In this document: piece after piece, positions 44,810 to 56,869 of the stretch | How the letters are laid out: every line of letters starts with the position of its first letter | Position numbering within the stretch: position 1 is the stretch's first letter | Source: Azorinus chamasolen | Lineage: Eukaryota; Mollusca; Bivalvia; Cardiida; Solecurtidae | Assembly: GCA_963576725.1 (NCBI GenBank) | Contig: OY755252.1 | Coordinates: 50,117,394 to 50,181,393 of the forward strand | Direction: 5' to 3' | Length of the DNA: 64,000 nt | Notes under the pieces: generated by a model | Databases searched by the model: none | Told to the model about the DNA's origin: nothing | The model's input: the letters and a program-made list of their open reading frames with translations, nothing else | Translations under genes and position numbers: made by a program

Positions 44810-46359
44810 TTGTCCAGGTTGAAAGAATTAGGGCTGTTAGAATTTGGTCAGTTTGGCTTAGCTAAATTCAGAGGCTCTAGAGGGGGCAACTCAAAATCAA
44901 AGCGTATTTGGGATGACAATAAAGGTGTTCATTTACATAAATTAAGGGAAATACCTCAGTCAATTCCAATTGCTTCTGGAAACCGTCAAACCGAAAGTAG
45001 GGTTTCACCTGATGGCGTAAATCTCAGTCATTTGAAACAGTTCCCCCAGGTAATCTCCATTGTTTCAAAATCTCACCTGTACGCGAGTAAATTCTCAACA
45101 GTGTCCCTTTCTGGGAAAACGAAAACTGTTGTTCATGTAAAACGCGAACCTCCAATGCCAGTGAGAATTCATACCTTTGTAAAAGTATGCAGTATAAACC
45201 CTAGATCAGTCAAAAACAAGGCTATATCGTTTCAAATGACTTTGATGTGGTAGCAATTACGGAAACCTGGCTCGGTAGTTCTGTTGACAATTCTTGCTTA
45301 AGTGAACTGGTTCCTACTCATTACAAAATCCAACATGTCCCTCGCTGCAATGGCAACCGTGGCGCTGGGGTAGCACTCATACATAAGGCTTCATTTGGGC
45401 GCCCATAAACCGGTTTAACCCCCCAGTGACTTTTGTCACTGACCGTTCCAAGGCCGTACTTCCATCTTCCCCCTATTGCATGTTTGTTTTGTCTTTGTGC
45501 GTCTCTCGTTGTTTTTATAGTTATGTACATTTGCTGTTCCTTGTGTTGCTGTTCGGGCGACTGTTTGTTCTGTATGTGGTGTTTCCTGCATGACTCATTT
45601 TTGTACTTTCAATAGGACTTCGCCTCCATAAATCAACAAGAGATAATGATTTCTCAAACTTTGAGTACATAGACTGCACTATAAGTATCCGAGATTTCAA
45701 TATGCGCCTAGTAGTTGTTTACAGACCACCACCATCTCGTGGTAATGGTCTAAAAATTGGAGATTTCCTCGAGGATGAGTGGCCATTTTTCTTATCTAAA
45801 TTTGCGACCGGTCGTCATTGTAGGGGATTTAAATATCCACCTTGACATTCCCAATGACAGAAACACTGCTAACTTTGTTAGTACACTCGAATCATTTGGA
45901 CTGCGACAGCATGTAAATGAAGCCATTCATGTAGGGGGACATACTCTTAATGTTGTTATTACACGGGATGGTGATGACTGTGTGTTAAACATTGAAGTCA
46001 CAGATCCTGGACTGTCCGACAGTAGTGGTAAAATTTCACGAGATCATGTTTCTGTAACTTTCGAGGCAAAGGCCGCAAAACCTCCAACAGTGAGGAAAAC
46101 TGTTTCATTTCGGAAACTTAGGGCAATTAATGTCGAATCATTCAAAAGGGACCTCCTCAACTCAGTACCCATCGAGACAAGTATGCAAACGACAGATGTT
46201 GATGAGCTGGTTAAATCATATACACAGATACTGGCGGCACTTGTCAATAAACATGCACCACTGTGTACTAAAACCATAACACTCAGACCATCATGTCATT
46301 GGTATACCCAGGAACTGCACGATGCTAAACATGTAAAGTGCAAATTGGAACTGAACTGA
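44810..46359 (+). pseudogene. Endonuclease of the split element
   Basis: Motifs: VKVCSINPRSVKNKA (45180), a frameshift near 45240, then DVVAITETWLGSS, AGVALIHKASF, the 213-base insertion, LRLHKSTRDND, LVVVYRPPPS, a frameshift near 45780, VVIVGDLNIHLDIP, and SRDHVSVTFE in place of the SDH box. The C-terminal linker runs on to TGA at 46357. The retro-insertion broke the domain between two conserved blocks. Confidence 0.8.
45397..45609 (+). mobile_element. 5'-truncated copy of the unplaced RT family
   Basis: 213 bases, from gggcgcccataaaccggttt to 'catgactcatttttgtactt', match the 3' end of the element at 62990-64000 nearly base for base. Precisely removing it rejoins the endonuclease frame (KASF to GLRLHKS). 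It is not a separate SINE: its 3' end coincides with the long copy's and only its 5' end differs. Confidence 0.88.
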
Positions 46360-47430
46360 AAAAAATCCAGGCTCACAATAGACCATCAGCTATACAGAGA
46401 ACAGTGTACCAAAGTCAACAAGCTGCTGATAAAGTCGAGAATTGATTTCTACTCAGAGAAAGTTGAATCATGCCAGGCAGACTCAAAAAGTCTTTTCAAA
46501 GTCACTAAGCATCTGCTAGGTTCAACTAATGATATCTCATTGCCTAAGACTTCATCCTCGAAACAACTTGCACAAGACTTCAGTGACTTTTTCGTTGAAA
46601 AGGTGGACAAAATACGGGCAGATATTGCCTCAGGCACTGTATCCAGTGTGCCGAATACCACTGAGATGCAGCATTCAATAAACATTTTAGAAACGTTTGA
46701 TGCAGCTACAGTGGAAGAAGTAGAACAGATCATTAAGGCATCCCCTGTAAGTCTTGCGAACTGGATCCAATACCAACATGAGGCATGCCTTGATGAACTC
46801 CTACCGATTTTGACAAACATTATTAACTCCTCTTTAGACACTGCCTACGTTCCAAAAAGTTTCAAGAGGTCACATGTCAGACCCCTTTTAAAGAAACCTC
46901 GATTCAAATGAACTTAAAAATTATAGGCCTGTATCAAATCTGCCATTTGTCTCCATAGTGTTAGAAAAAGTGGTTGACAAACGCATTGAGTCCCATCTGG
47001 CCTCAAACAATCTACACGAGCAGCATCAGTCAGCATACTAGTACCGAAAACATCATTCAACAGAGACTCTCTTCTGAAAGTTCAAAACAATACCCTTCAA
47101 TCCCTAGATAAAAACGAAATTACAATTCTGGTGATGCTTGACTTATCGGCTGCATTTGATACTATCGATCACGAAACGTTGCTGAAACGCCTGGAAAGAG
47201 ACTTCGGAATCATTGGGAAACCTCTTGAGTGGATGACCTCCTATCTAAATGACCACTATCAAAATAGTGTCAATAGATGGGGATTGTCCACTCCAGTTAA
47301 CATGAGATATAGCGTGCCACAGGGTTATGTCCTTGGACCAAAGCACTACATCATGTACACAAAACCTGTCGGCTCAATCTGCAAAACCCATGGGCTCAAT
47401 CACCATTTGTATGCCGATGACTAACAATTA
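46360..47430 (+). pseudogene. RT N-terminal half of the split element
   Basis: Includes SLFKVTKHLLGS, KRSHVRPLLKKPRFK, NYRPVSNLPFVSIVLEKV, a stop at 47039 (SAY then TAG), VMLDLSAAFDTIDHETLL (motif A), YSVPQGYVLGPKHY and LNHHLYADD (47419), where a stop follows and the foldback element begins. YADD (rather than FADD) and the 'LSAAFDTIDH' wording resemble the CR1/L2/Crack group. Confidence 0.85.
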
Positions 47431-48314
47431 TTATATAGGCTGGGTCCTAGTCATGGTTACCGTAGCACCCCCCCCCCCTTAGACTTGTTTTCATGGGTAC
47501 CAAATTGTTCGTTGGGGTCCTCAGAACATGTTTTGAGCATGCCCCCAAAAATATCTTTGTCCCAGCTATGTTTTATTTAACGGTTTCCATGGTAACCTGA
47601 GGTAATGTTCGAAACTACATTGGTTCAGAAAATGCGTCATAACATTGATTTTAGGGGCAATAGAAGGACAAAATAAGGGCAAAAGTAAAGCAGAGACATA
47701 TAGCTTGAATATGACATATAATTTTATAAATATACATAAATGAATTCTTATGAATATTAATGAGGAAGTAAACAAATTAGATTTTTCTTTGGTCTGAGAG
47801 GCCTTTTAATGCTAAGAAAATATTGAATTTAGGTTTAAATTGTTCGTTGGGGTCCTAAGAACACATTTTGAGCATTCCCCCACAATAATTTTGTCCCAGC
47901 TATGTTTTATTTAACGGTTTCCATGGTAACCCGAGGTAAATTTCAGAACTATCTTGGTTCAGAAAATGCGTCATAACTTTGCTTTCAGAGGCAATAGAAG
48001 GACAAAACAAGAACCAAAGTAAAGCAGTGACATATAGCTTGAATATGATATATAATTTTAATAATATTCATAATTTATCCTTATGAATATTTATGAGGAA
48101 GTAATGAAATTCGTTGTTTTAGAAAAAGGAGTCTTTTGTTTAGTCTGAGAGGCCTATTAATGCACACACATTATTGAATTTAGGTTCAAATTGTTTGCTG
48201 GAGTGCCCAGAACACAGTTTGAGGATTCCTCCCAAAATAATTGTGTCCCAGCTATGTTTTATTTAACGGTTTACATGGTAACCGGGGGTAAATTTCAGAA
48301 CTACATTGGTTAAG

Positions 48315-49756
48315 ACAAGAGGTCCAGAATGGCCCTGACATCGCTCACCAGACAATCAGAGGAGAAGATTTTCAAAGTGTTCACTATATGTTTCTAACTT
48401 AACACCGCAGGGGCGGTGCCAATTTTCACCCCAGGGACACACTTTATATAACTTTTGTAGAGGACCTGAACATGATGCTGAAAGAATGTAGTGAAAGAAT
48501 GGATAGAGTACAGACCACTGGAACTTGTATTAATTCTTTGGATGCTAGAGGCGGATTCTCCCACCACTAATGACATATGCAAACAGTTTGGATCCAGATC
48601 AGGCCCCACATAATGTGGGGCCTGATCTTATATCCAAACTGTAAGTAAATGAGACTGAACTTCTGAAAAACTTAGAAAGAAAGTGTGTAGTGGGATTCTC
48701 CCACCACTAATGACCTATGCAAACAGTTTGGATCCAGATCAGGGCCAACATAATGTGGTGCCTCATCTGATATCCAAACTGTTTGTCAATGAGACTGAAC
48801 TTCTGAAAAACTTAGAAAGTGTGTAGTCAGGATAACTTATGAATATGCTGCAGACAACAATTTAGCAGATGACAAAATTACCCAGCATGCAAAGAGTTAA
48901 GCTGAACTTCACAACAGATACGCTCTATATTGATAGCTGGTAGCTTAACGCAGGGCATAGGTATGAAAAAAGCTTTAAGAGTGTTCTGCATTTTGAGAAA
49001 AACAGTTTTCTCAATCTTAAATGAGTGTGTGTTATTTGTCTAAGCACAATTTCTACTCTACTGATCAGGCTAAGGGTGATTATATAAGAACTCACACTGA
49101 CTGGTCTCAGCTCAGGCTGATGTTAAGAAGAAACCTTTAGACTGCAGTCTCTGATGTGAAGAAGTCTATACACACAGGGCAGGGCCAATTTAAACCCAGA
49201 ATTATGACACTTATAAAACTCATAAAGTTATGCTAAGTGAATCTATACACCAAATATCTAAGCTCTGGGACATGGACAAGAATATTTTTAAAGTGTTTCC
49301 TATGCATAACTAGTGATCCCATGGGCTGCTTAAGCAGTCAGCTACAAAAAACTGGCAATCCCTGGGGTGGGACCAATTTTGACCCTAGGGGCATAATTTA
49401 TATAACTTTTGTAGAAGTCCTGAAGTTGAAGCTATGTGCGAAATATGAAAGCTGAGGACCTTCTAGTTTTAGAGGAGATGATGTTCAAAGTTCTCACTAT
49501 ATGTTTCTAATGAAAACTGAAAACCCCATGGGACAGGACCAATTTTGACCCCAGGGGTATAATTTATATAACTTTTGTAGAGGACCTACAGATGATGCTA
49601 TGTGCCAAAGATGAAAGCTGAGACCCCTGTAGATTCAGAGGAGAAGGAGAAGGTTCAAATTGTTGACGACGAACCACGCACGACGCACGCCGGCGGACGA
49701 CGGACATCAGGCGATCACAAAAGCTCACCCTAAGCACTTTGTGCTCTGTTGAGCTA
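48315..49756. mobile_element. 1.4-kb dispersed repeat, copy 2 (in left foldback arm)
   Basis: Starts 'acaagaggtccagaatggcc' and 'atcgctcacc' and ends 'ggacatcaggcgatcac' then 'aaaagctcaccc'. Blocks of 'ataacttttgtagaggacct' and 'cacccctggggtgggacc' type match 14745-16210. Removal rejoins the arm sequence at 'ggttaag' and 'aaaatgcg'. Confidence 0.75.
48553..48830. repeat. Tandem pair of hairpin units
   Basis: A unit of about 138 bp (gggattctcccaccactaat, 'gcaaacagtttggatccaga', 'tatccaaactgt', 'gactgaacttctgaaaaac') is present twice. In the first copy 'tcaggccccacataatg' and 'tgtggggcctgatc' make a strong hairpin; the second is slightly degraded. Confidence 0.85.
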
Positions 49757-50181
49757 AAATGCGTCATAACTTTGCTATTAGAGGCAATAGAAGGACAAAA
49801 CAAGAACCAAAATAAAGCAGAAACAAATAACTTGAATATGATATGCAATTCTATTAATATTCATAAATGCATTCTTATGAATATTAATGAGGAAGTAAAA
49901 ATCCGTTTTGTAGTAAAACGAGTTTATTGTTTAGTCTGAGAGGCCTATAAATATACAAGAGTTATTTAATTCAGGTTTAAATGTTTTGATATGATCATGC
50001 AAAGAAAATAAACCATCTTTGGTTCATGTAATATTTCTATAAAGCATGTATATTTAAGCTAATTTGCATATAACATGCGTAATGAGCATTATATTTAGCA
50101 TTGTTTCTTGTGTACTATCTTTCCTATCATTTATTTTGCGTACAAGACCAGATATTGAACCAAAAATATCAAGAGCAGAGG

Positions 50182-50334
50182 ATTCCAGCTTCCTCCTATT
50201 GTATGTTTGTTTTGTCTTTGTGCGTCTCTTGTTGTTTTTATAGTTATGTACATTTGCTGTTTCCTTGTGTTGCTGTTCGGGCGACTGTTTGTTCTGTATG
50301 TGGTGTTTCCTGCATGACTCATTTTTGTACTTTT
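50182..50334 (+). mobile_element. 5'-truncated copy of the unplaced RT family
   Basis: About 150 bases from 'cctattgtatgtttgttttg' to 'catgactcatttttgtactt', identical in 3' end to 45397-45609 but starting later. Lies in the left foldback arm; the right arm lacks it at the mirrored place (about 54690). Confidence 0.85.
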
Positions 50335-50570
50335 ATTACTTTGGGTTCATGTTTAATTTGTTCATGAATAGTAATACATATTTATGAATATTGATGAGAT
50401 GTTTAAATAAATACACTTGAATGAGCTGTTCTTCTTATCTAAGATTATTTTAGTAAACCAGTACAGAACTTGATACTGACTGAAACAGAGATATTGATAT
50501 TCAGGTATATAAATATGTACATAATGAATATTATTTTCAAAATCATGAATATTAATGAGAATGTAAACAG

Positions 50571-51562
50571 TTGTTGAAAAGTAAGTATTTCTATTATGTT
50601 GCAATATACATGTATGTGAACAACACATTTCTTATAACTGATAAACTTCTTAAGCAAGGTTACAGATATCACAAACTTCGGAAAACCTTTTCTAAATTTT
50701 ATTATCGAAATTTACCTCTCATTAGTAAATATAATTGCAATCTACGGACGTTACTGCGACAAGGCATTTCTCAACCAGAATTTTATGGGGATGTTATCTA
50801 CAAACTTAGGAAAATTCGGGGTCATATCCATTTTCATGATTTGTTTATAAAACGCATTAAAAAATTTAAAAAGAAAGGTTATGATCCTATTATATTGCAA
50901 CACACTGCATGTTTGGTTATCGACCCTTTTACAGTCGGTAGCTATGCTTCCCTCTTTGCTTGCGCGATGACAGGCCGAGGGTAGTACTCTATGATGGTAT
51001 ACTCTTAAACTTGGATACAGGAGGAGCTTACCAGACTCATGTATTATTTTTTCCCTGTCGTGCCCTTAACGGCTTACCTGCAGGTGCTCTGACTTCAGCA
51101 AAGTCATTGAGTACATATTTGACGGATTGTCACAGTTATTATGCTATGTTTTACATGTTGTCCTGTGTTCACCGTCGTCTATGTTGTGGGTAAGTCCAGC
51201 GGGGATACCTTTATTTACAATATTTGTAAAGCTAGGGTGACTTTGAGAGAAGTGTGAGGTTAGGACGTCCGTAAACCGGTTTAAACCCCCAGTTGTGTTT
51301 TTGCTGCTGACCGTGCCAAGGCGGTACTCTCTTTGTCACCCTTCCTTTTGTTTGCATTGCGTCTTTGTGCTTGTGGTTTGTTCATGTTGTGGAACGTTTG
51401 TCCCTGGTTCTTGTGTGTCTTTTGGTGTTTTCTGTGTTCATTTCGTGTGTGTGCGTGTGCGTTTGGGTGTGTGGTTGTGTGTGTGTGTCATGCTGTCTAT
51501 CGGTGTTTTGGTGGTGGTTGCGTCTTGCATGTGGCTTTGCCTGCTTGACTTTACTACTTTTC
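50571..51562 (+). mobile_element. Diverged copy of the unplaced RT family
   Basis: Protein-coding part (50610-50984), then a 3' region with 'agtgtgaggttagg', 'cgtaaaccggtttaaaccc' and a diverged tail ('gcctgcttgactttactact') in the same order as in the 62990-64000 copy. Less similar in DNA than in protein, so an older or separate subfamily. Confidence 0.75.
50610..50984 (+). pseudogene. C-terminal part of RT-family protein
   Basis: From the homology start the peptide reads LLKQGYRYHKLRKTFSKFYY, LLRQGISQPEFYGDVIYKLR, GYDPIILQHTACLVIDPF and YASLFACAMTGRG, then TAG at 50982. It aligns without gaps of note to the peptide at 63492-63999, including the place of the stop. The frame is open but 5'-truncated, and no start or catalytic RT motif is present. 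From memory this block follows the catalytic region of a reverse-transcriptase family common in cnidarian and mollusc genomes; I cannot place the clade. Confidence 0.6.
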
Positions 51563-51743
51563 CATTTGTAAGAAAATGCAGCGGAGGAATTGAGCCTCAT
51601 GCATGTTTTCATGAAGAATACTAATTTTATACTCATGAATATTAATGAGTGTTTTGCAATACAATAGAAAATATATAGCATCTCAGCTGCAATAATCAGC
51701 TTATGTTTACTTTGAAATTACCCGCGATGTTTTATGTATTTGC

Positions 51744-54243
51744 TTGATTATTTACCACTGCGTGCCATACCAACGCAAGACTTCTTGCGGGCATTTCGTG
51801 GCAGACTGGGATACACATAAAGTGTTTCTGGCCTGCTGCGGATGCTCCGCTTCAGCTCCCTGTCCAGTTTCGTCCTTCTGGACAGGGGAGACGTGTGAGC
51901 TTGCTGTCCGACGGAAGAGGTATTCTTCTCTTTGTTCAGCGATTCCCTCATCACAGACAATTTAGTGTCCTCTAAAGCGCAAGAGAAGCCTGCTTCTTCT
52001 TCTAAATCCCTTTCGTCAACAGCCCATGTGGTGCAGACGATTCCCCAGTTGTTAGTTGCCGTTCGGCACCCAACTGTTGACCCGTGCGCGGGTTCCCTGT
52101 TTACCTCTTGAATGGTCCCTTTGTTCTGGTTTCAGGTACTCTTGTTACCAGGTGTCCGTGTCACCTTGTTGCCTGGAGAGTTTTGCCTGGTCCCGGTCAA
52201 TCTCGGCCCAGTTATCCGGCACCGGTTTACGGTGTCCTGGTGTCTGTGCTTCCGTTCACGACTTCACCGGCACACCGGTCTAATGGGATCCGGCCCGGTG
52301 ATGTCACCGGGCATTCTTTGGTCCGGTGCCCAAGTTTGTTCTCCACCGGTTCGGTCCTTTGGACCGATATGCCGAAGTGGACTGGTAATCTACCGATCCA
52401 ATCTTTTCTACTGGGCATTCTGTCTCTACACCGCATTACACTGGTGAAAGTCAACAGGAATCTGCTCTGGCTAAGTATAGACGTTATTGGCTGTCTAGAC
52501 CCTGTCATTACTCTTCGCCTTCTGATTACAGTCCGGACTCCCAAGCCTCCATCCCACCCCACCGGGTAGGAAGCGTAAAAACTCTTCTTATTCTTTTGAT
52601 GGGAATCGGCACTTGCGCTGCTCTCATCGCAGGCGCAGATCGAGGTCTTATCATTACTCTTCTATGCGAAAACATCGCTCTACCTCTTAAGATTCGTCGG
52701 CTGGTCGCTCTCGCCTGCCGACACTCGTTTCTGGGAACCAGCAAGCTTCACCTTACTGGCGCACTGACCAGCAAGGTCATGGGACCCCCCTCATTGACGC
52801 CCACGCCCCTTTCCTATCGGCTCCCCCACCCCATCCCGTCTGTCTTACACCCCAGTCAGGGTTGTTGTGAGTTCATCGCTGAAGGGGAATAGCTCTCATG
52901 TGAACCCATCCCCAGTCCACACTTCTATGTCTGTGGCGGGTCCCACTCCTCCCGGGTGCTGCCATCTATGGCGGTCACTGGGGCGGATTCTGAGGGAGAG
53001 CAGGAAGACACTTTGTCCATTATGGCTCCTAGGGATGATCCTATTTTTAGGGATTCGGACTCTATGGAGGCCTCTCACTCAGATTTAGACGGGATTCAGT
53101 CCTCTTCTACTTTAGATGGTTCTGAACATCAATATTTTTCTATTGAGAAGGCGTGTGAAGATTGTTTTAGATTCCCCCACCCTATGTCTGCCCTAGACCC
53201 CCGAATCCTATTCACAGAGGTCCTATATCCTCTTCCTAACTAATGTTAGTCGTATAAGTGGACCTCCCTAAACTAGCTAAGTCTAGGGAGTCTCTCCGCC
53301 TTCCAGGAGGACTTCTTTCCCGTTTGCCTGACCTGGACAAAGATTTTTGTGCCAGCCCGGCAATTGGGTGGACCATGCCCGCTAAACTCTTACGGACACG
53401 GGCTCCCTCGGTCTCTCTAATGCCTCTGGCTTCAATTGACAATCGTCCTGGGATGTTTGATTAGATCCCCTCACTGAATTCCGACAGCCCCAAGGTGGGC
53501 TTTAGGCCTTCCTTTCCCAATGTCCCTCTCTCTCTCACGTCTTTAGCGTCGTGCGTTGCATCAGCGCCAACGGATGGGGGTCGCTTCAAACATCGACCTC
53601 CTATCTGTGGCCTTCTCTGTGGAGCTTGAATCCAAAGTTACTAAGTGCCTTTCATACCATCTGGGCCATTTTGCCAAACTGGTCTTGGGTCAAGGGCTCA
53701 CATCGACAGCGAATATGCTCCGCTGTCGCCGTGACACCGTCCTCCAGTCTGCAGGACACGTCGAAGGACGAGATGTGGGCGTCTCTCTTTGCCTCCGAAC
53801 TACTTTTCGGAGGCAATGTTAAGGAGAAAGAGCTGACAGGGCTTCTACCAGGAACCCTACCGCTTCCGGTCTGGGTTCCTGGAAAAGCCCTAAGGTCCCG
53901 GCTGCTAAATGTAAGCCTCTTACGGGACCTCCCAAGAAAGGTAAAAAACCCAGACCTTATTCTTCCCCTAAACGGGGCCCGGCCAAGAGCCGGTTAGGAC
54001 CCTTCCCGTTTCCCCCTTACTCGAGACTGGCGTCTCAGTGTTCCTTCCCACTCTAGGGGTTATGTGCCTTCTAGGCCACATCTTAAGGGACTCGCCCTTT
54101 CTGCCCCCCCCACCTTCCGACCCGACCCTGCATCACTGTGGTGCACTATCACTGAGGACCCCTGGACCCTATCTATTGTAGAGAAAGGCTATCGTGTCCC
54201 TATAGGTCAACAACCTCTTCTCTCCGGAGAGAGGGGATTCTAC
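51744..54243 (+). pseudogene. DIRS-like gag with start of RT ORF, broken
   Basis: Noticeably GC-richer than its surroundings. Begins with a Cys-rich piece (SCGHFVADWDTHKVFLACCG, CSASAPCPVSSFW). Further on are an acidic segment (DSEGEQEDTLSIMAPRDD), a 'KLAKSRESLRLPGG' piece, RRDTVLQS, SKDEMWASLFASELLFGGNV, and a basic tail. Just before 54243 comes WCTITEDPWTLSIVEKGYRV, which resembles the start of DIRS reverse transcriptases. Reading frame changes at least six times. No RT core or tyrosine recombinase follows; the copy is truncated. Confidence 0.6.
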
Positions 54244-55963
54244 TGAAACAATTTAAATGTAGGTAAATAAGGCTTTTGAAAACATAATTACATATGCACT
54301 TTCAGTAACTTAAGAGAGAGTTGCCAGTAATTGACCATTTTCTGTTCATGATACATATTTACCATAATTCAAATGTACAAAATATGTCCTTTTATGAAAT
54401 CATCTGTATAAAATATGTATCAGTTTTGTTGCTCACCTGTCTGCTTTACTTATGTTTCAATATTATTTCATTTTTATTAATATTCATGATTTGGGGATAA
54501 TATTTATTAGCTTAATGTATTGATATCTCTGTTTCAGCCTGTATCAAGATCCAGACAGATTTAATAAAATAATAGATAGGAACAGCTTATTTAAGTGTAT
54601 GCTTTTTTACATCTCATTAATATTCATAAATATGACATTTATATTCATGAACAAGTCAATTATGTATACAAAGTAATGACCCTCTGGTCTCGTCTTTTTT
54701 GGTATAATATATCTGCTGTTATTTTACGTAAAATAAATCACAGAAAAGATAGTATACCCAAAATAATACTAAATACAATGCTCATGTAAAATTGCTAATT
54801 CATTTACGCACATTATATGCAAATTAACTTAAATATACATGCTTTATAGAAATATTACATGAACCAAAGATGGTTGCTTTTCTTTGCATGATCATATCAA
54901 AATATTTAAACCCGAATTAATAACTCTTGTATATTAATAGGCCTCTCAGACTAAACAACAAACTCGTTTTACTACAAAACGGATTTTTACTTCCTCTTAA
55001 TATTCATAGGACTACATTTATGAATATTAATATAATTACATATAATATTCAAGACATATGTCCCTTCTTTACTTTGGTTCTTGTTTTGTCCTTCTATTGC
55101 CTCTAATAGCAACGTTATTACGCATTTTCTTAACCAAGGTAATTCCGAAATTTACCTCCGGTTACCATGGAAACCGTTAAATAAAACATAGCTGAAACAC
55201 AATTATTTTGGGGGAATGCTCAAACTGTGTTTTGAGGACTCCAACAAACAATTTAAACCTGAATTCAATAATTTTTGTGCATTATTTGGCCTCTCAGACT
55301 CCTTTTTCTAAAAACAGCGAATTTCATTACTTCCTCATTAATATTCATAAATATACATTATGAATATTATTAAAATTATATATCATATTCAAGCTATATG
55401 TTTCTACTTTACTTTGGTTCTTGTTTTGTCCTTCTATTGCCTCTGAAAGCAAAGTTATGACGCATTTTCTGAACCAAGATAGTTCTGAAATGTTACCATG
55501 GAAACCGTTAAATAAAACATAGCTGGGACAAAATTATTGTGGGAGATTGCTCAAAATGTGTTCTTAGGATCCCAGCAAACAATTTAAACCTAAATTCAAT
55601 ACTTTTTAGTATTAAAGGCCTCTCAGACTATTTTCTAAAACATAATCATTTTTTACGTCCTCATTAATATTTACAGGAATGCATTTATGAATATTACTAC
55701 AATTAATATCATATTCAAGCTCTGCTTTACTTTGGTACTTATTTTGTCCCCCAGAAGCAAAGTTATGACGCATTTTCTGAACCAAGGTAGTTTCGAAAAT
55801 TACCTCGGGTTACCATGGAAACCCTTTAAATAAAACATAGCTGGGACAAACTTATTTTGGGGGCATGCTCAAAACGTGTTCTGAGGACCCCAACATAGAA
55901 TTTGGTACCCATGTAAAAAGGTCTAGGGAGGGATGCTACGGTAACCATTACTAGGACCCAGCC

Positions 55964-56778
55964 TAATACCTATCATTTAAGTCCAAGGACATTTCCTGTC
56001 AACAGGAAGCTTTATCGCGAGTTGAGAACTGTCTCAAAGAGCTAGTGTCTTGGATGCACCAGAACATGCTGAAGCTCAATACTGACAAAACTGAGGTCAT
56101 CCTGTTTCATACTTAAAACACAGAAGTACCTGAAGAGATTCATGTGCAAGTAGGACCCTCTGAAATCAAGCCATCTTTGTGTATAAAGAATATCGGCGCA
56201 TGGCTCGATTCACAAATGGATATAACATCACACATCAATTCCGTGTGTAGGTCTAATTATGCACAGCTCCGACGAATAGGTCATATAAGAAAGTACCTCT
56301 CGCCTGCTGCTACCAAGACTTTGGTGATATCTCTGGTTACATCAAAAATAGACAACTGCAACTCATTGCTGCATGGAATTCCAAACAAAACACTGCGGAA
56401 GCTTCAAAGCGTGCAAAACACAGCAGCCCGCATCATAACAAGGGCTTCTCGGTATAATCATATCACGCCGGTTTTGAAGGAACTTCACTGGCTTCCGGTT
56501 CAGCATGGGATTGAATTCAAAATTCACTTACGTATACCAATTCACTTACGTTAGTCGACATGCTTGACGTGTACAGGCCCCGCAGAGAATTAAGATCAGC
56601 AAGTAGTTCTTTGTCGTTGGTTGTACCAAAAAGTCGTAAGGTAAAATACGGTGAGAGAAGTTTCATGCATGCAGCTCCCAATCTCTGGAATGCTCTTCCA
56701 TCAGGCATTAGAGATGCAAGCTCACTGGCATGTTTCAAAAGATCTCTGAAAACGCATTTCTTCAACATATATTATTAG
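55964..56778 (+). pseudogene. RT C-terminal half of the split element
   Basis: Starts with SFKSKD (following the YADD box before interruption), then LVSWMHQNMLKLNTDKTEVI, stop at 56115, IKNIGAWLDSQMDITSHIN, VISLVTSKIDNCNSLLHGIP, VQNTAARIITRASRYNHITP, ELHWLPVQHGIEFKI, a small deletion and frame change near 56530, and GERSFMHAAPNLWNALPSGI with FKRSLKTHFFNIYY at the end. This C-terminal wording is typical of CR1/L2-group elements. Confidence 0.85.
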
Positions 56779-56869
56779 GGCATTTTAGAAAACATAGCTG
56801 CTAATCGTCGATTATCACACTCCCTTATGACTGTGGACTTTTAAACCCCCTTTTTTTTTTTTTAAAATA

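Larger units (their letters stand above)
47438..55963. mobile_element. 8.5-kb foldback-type DNA element
   Basis: The left end GGCTGGGTCCTAGT and right end ACTAGGACCCAGCC are exact inverses with TA on both sides. Pairing continues inward through 'catgggtaccaaattgttcg', 'cccagctatgttttatttaa', 'tttccatggtaac' and 'gaaaatgcgtcataac', and through several about 300-bp blocks with 'cattaatattcat' steps. Each arm is about 1.5-1.7 kb once nested insertions (48315-49756, 50182-50334) are taken out. The centre (50565-54300) holds a retroelement copy and a DIRS-like remnant; no transposase was recognised. The ends share subterminal sequence with 9072-11878. Confidence 0.82.

Noticed and set aside
45397..45609. 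A SINE family
   Set aside because: The sequence is the 3' end of a longer protein-coding element (62990-64000), and copies start at different points. No RNA polymerase III boxes are seen.
52227..52744. Minus-strand arginine-rich frames in the GC-rich region
   Set aside because: They are shadows of the plus-strand DIRS-like remnant, which carries the recognisable motifs.
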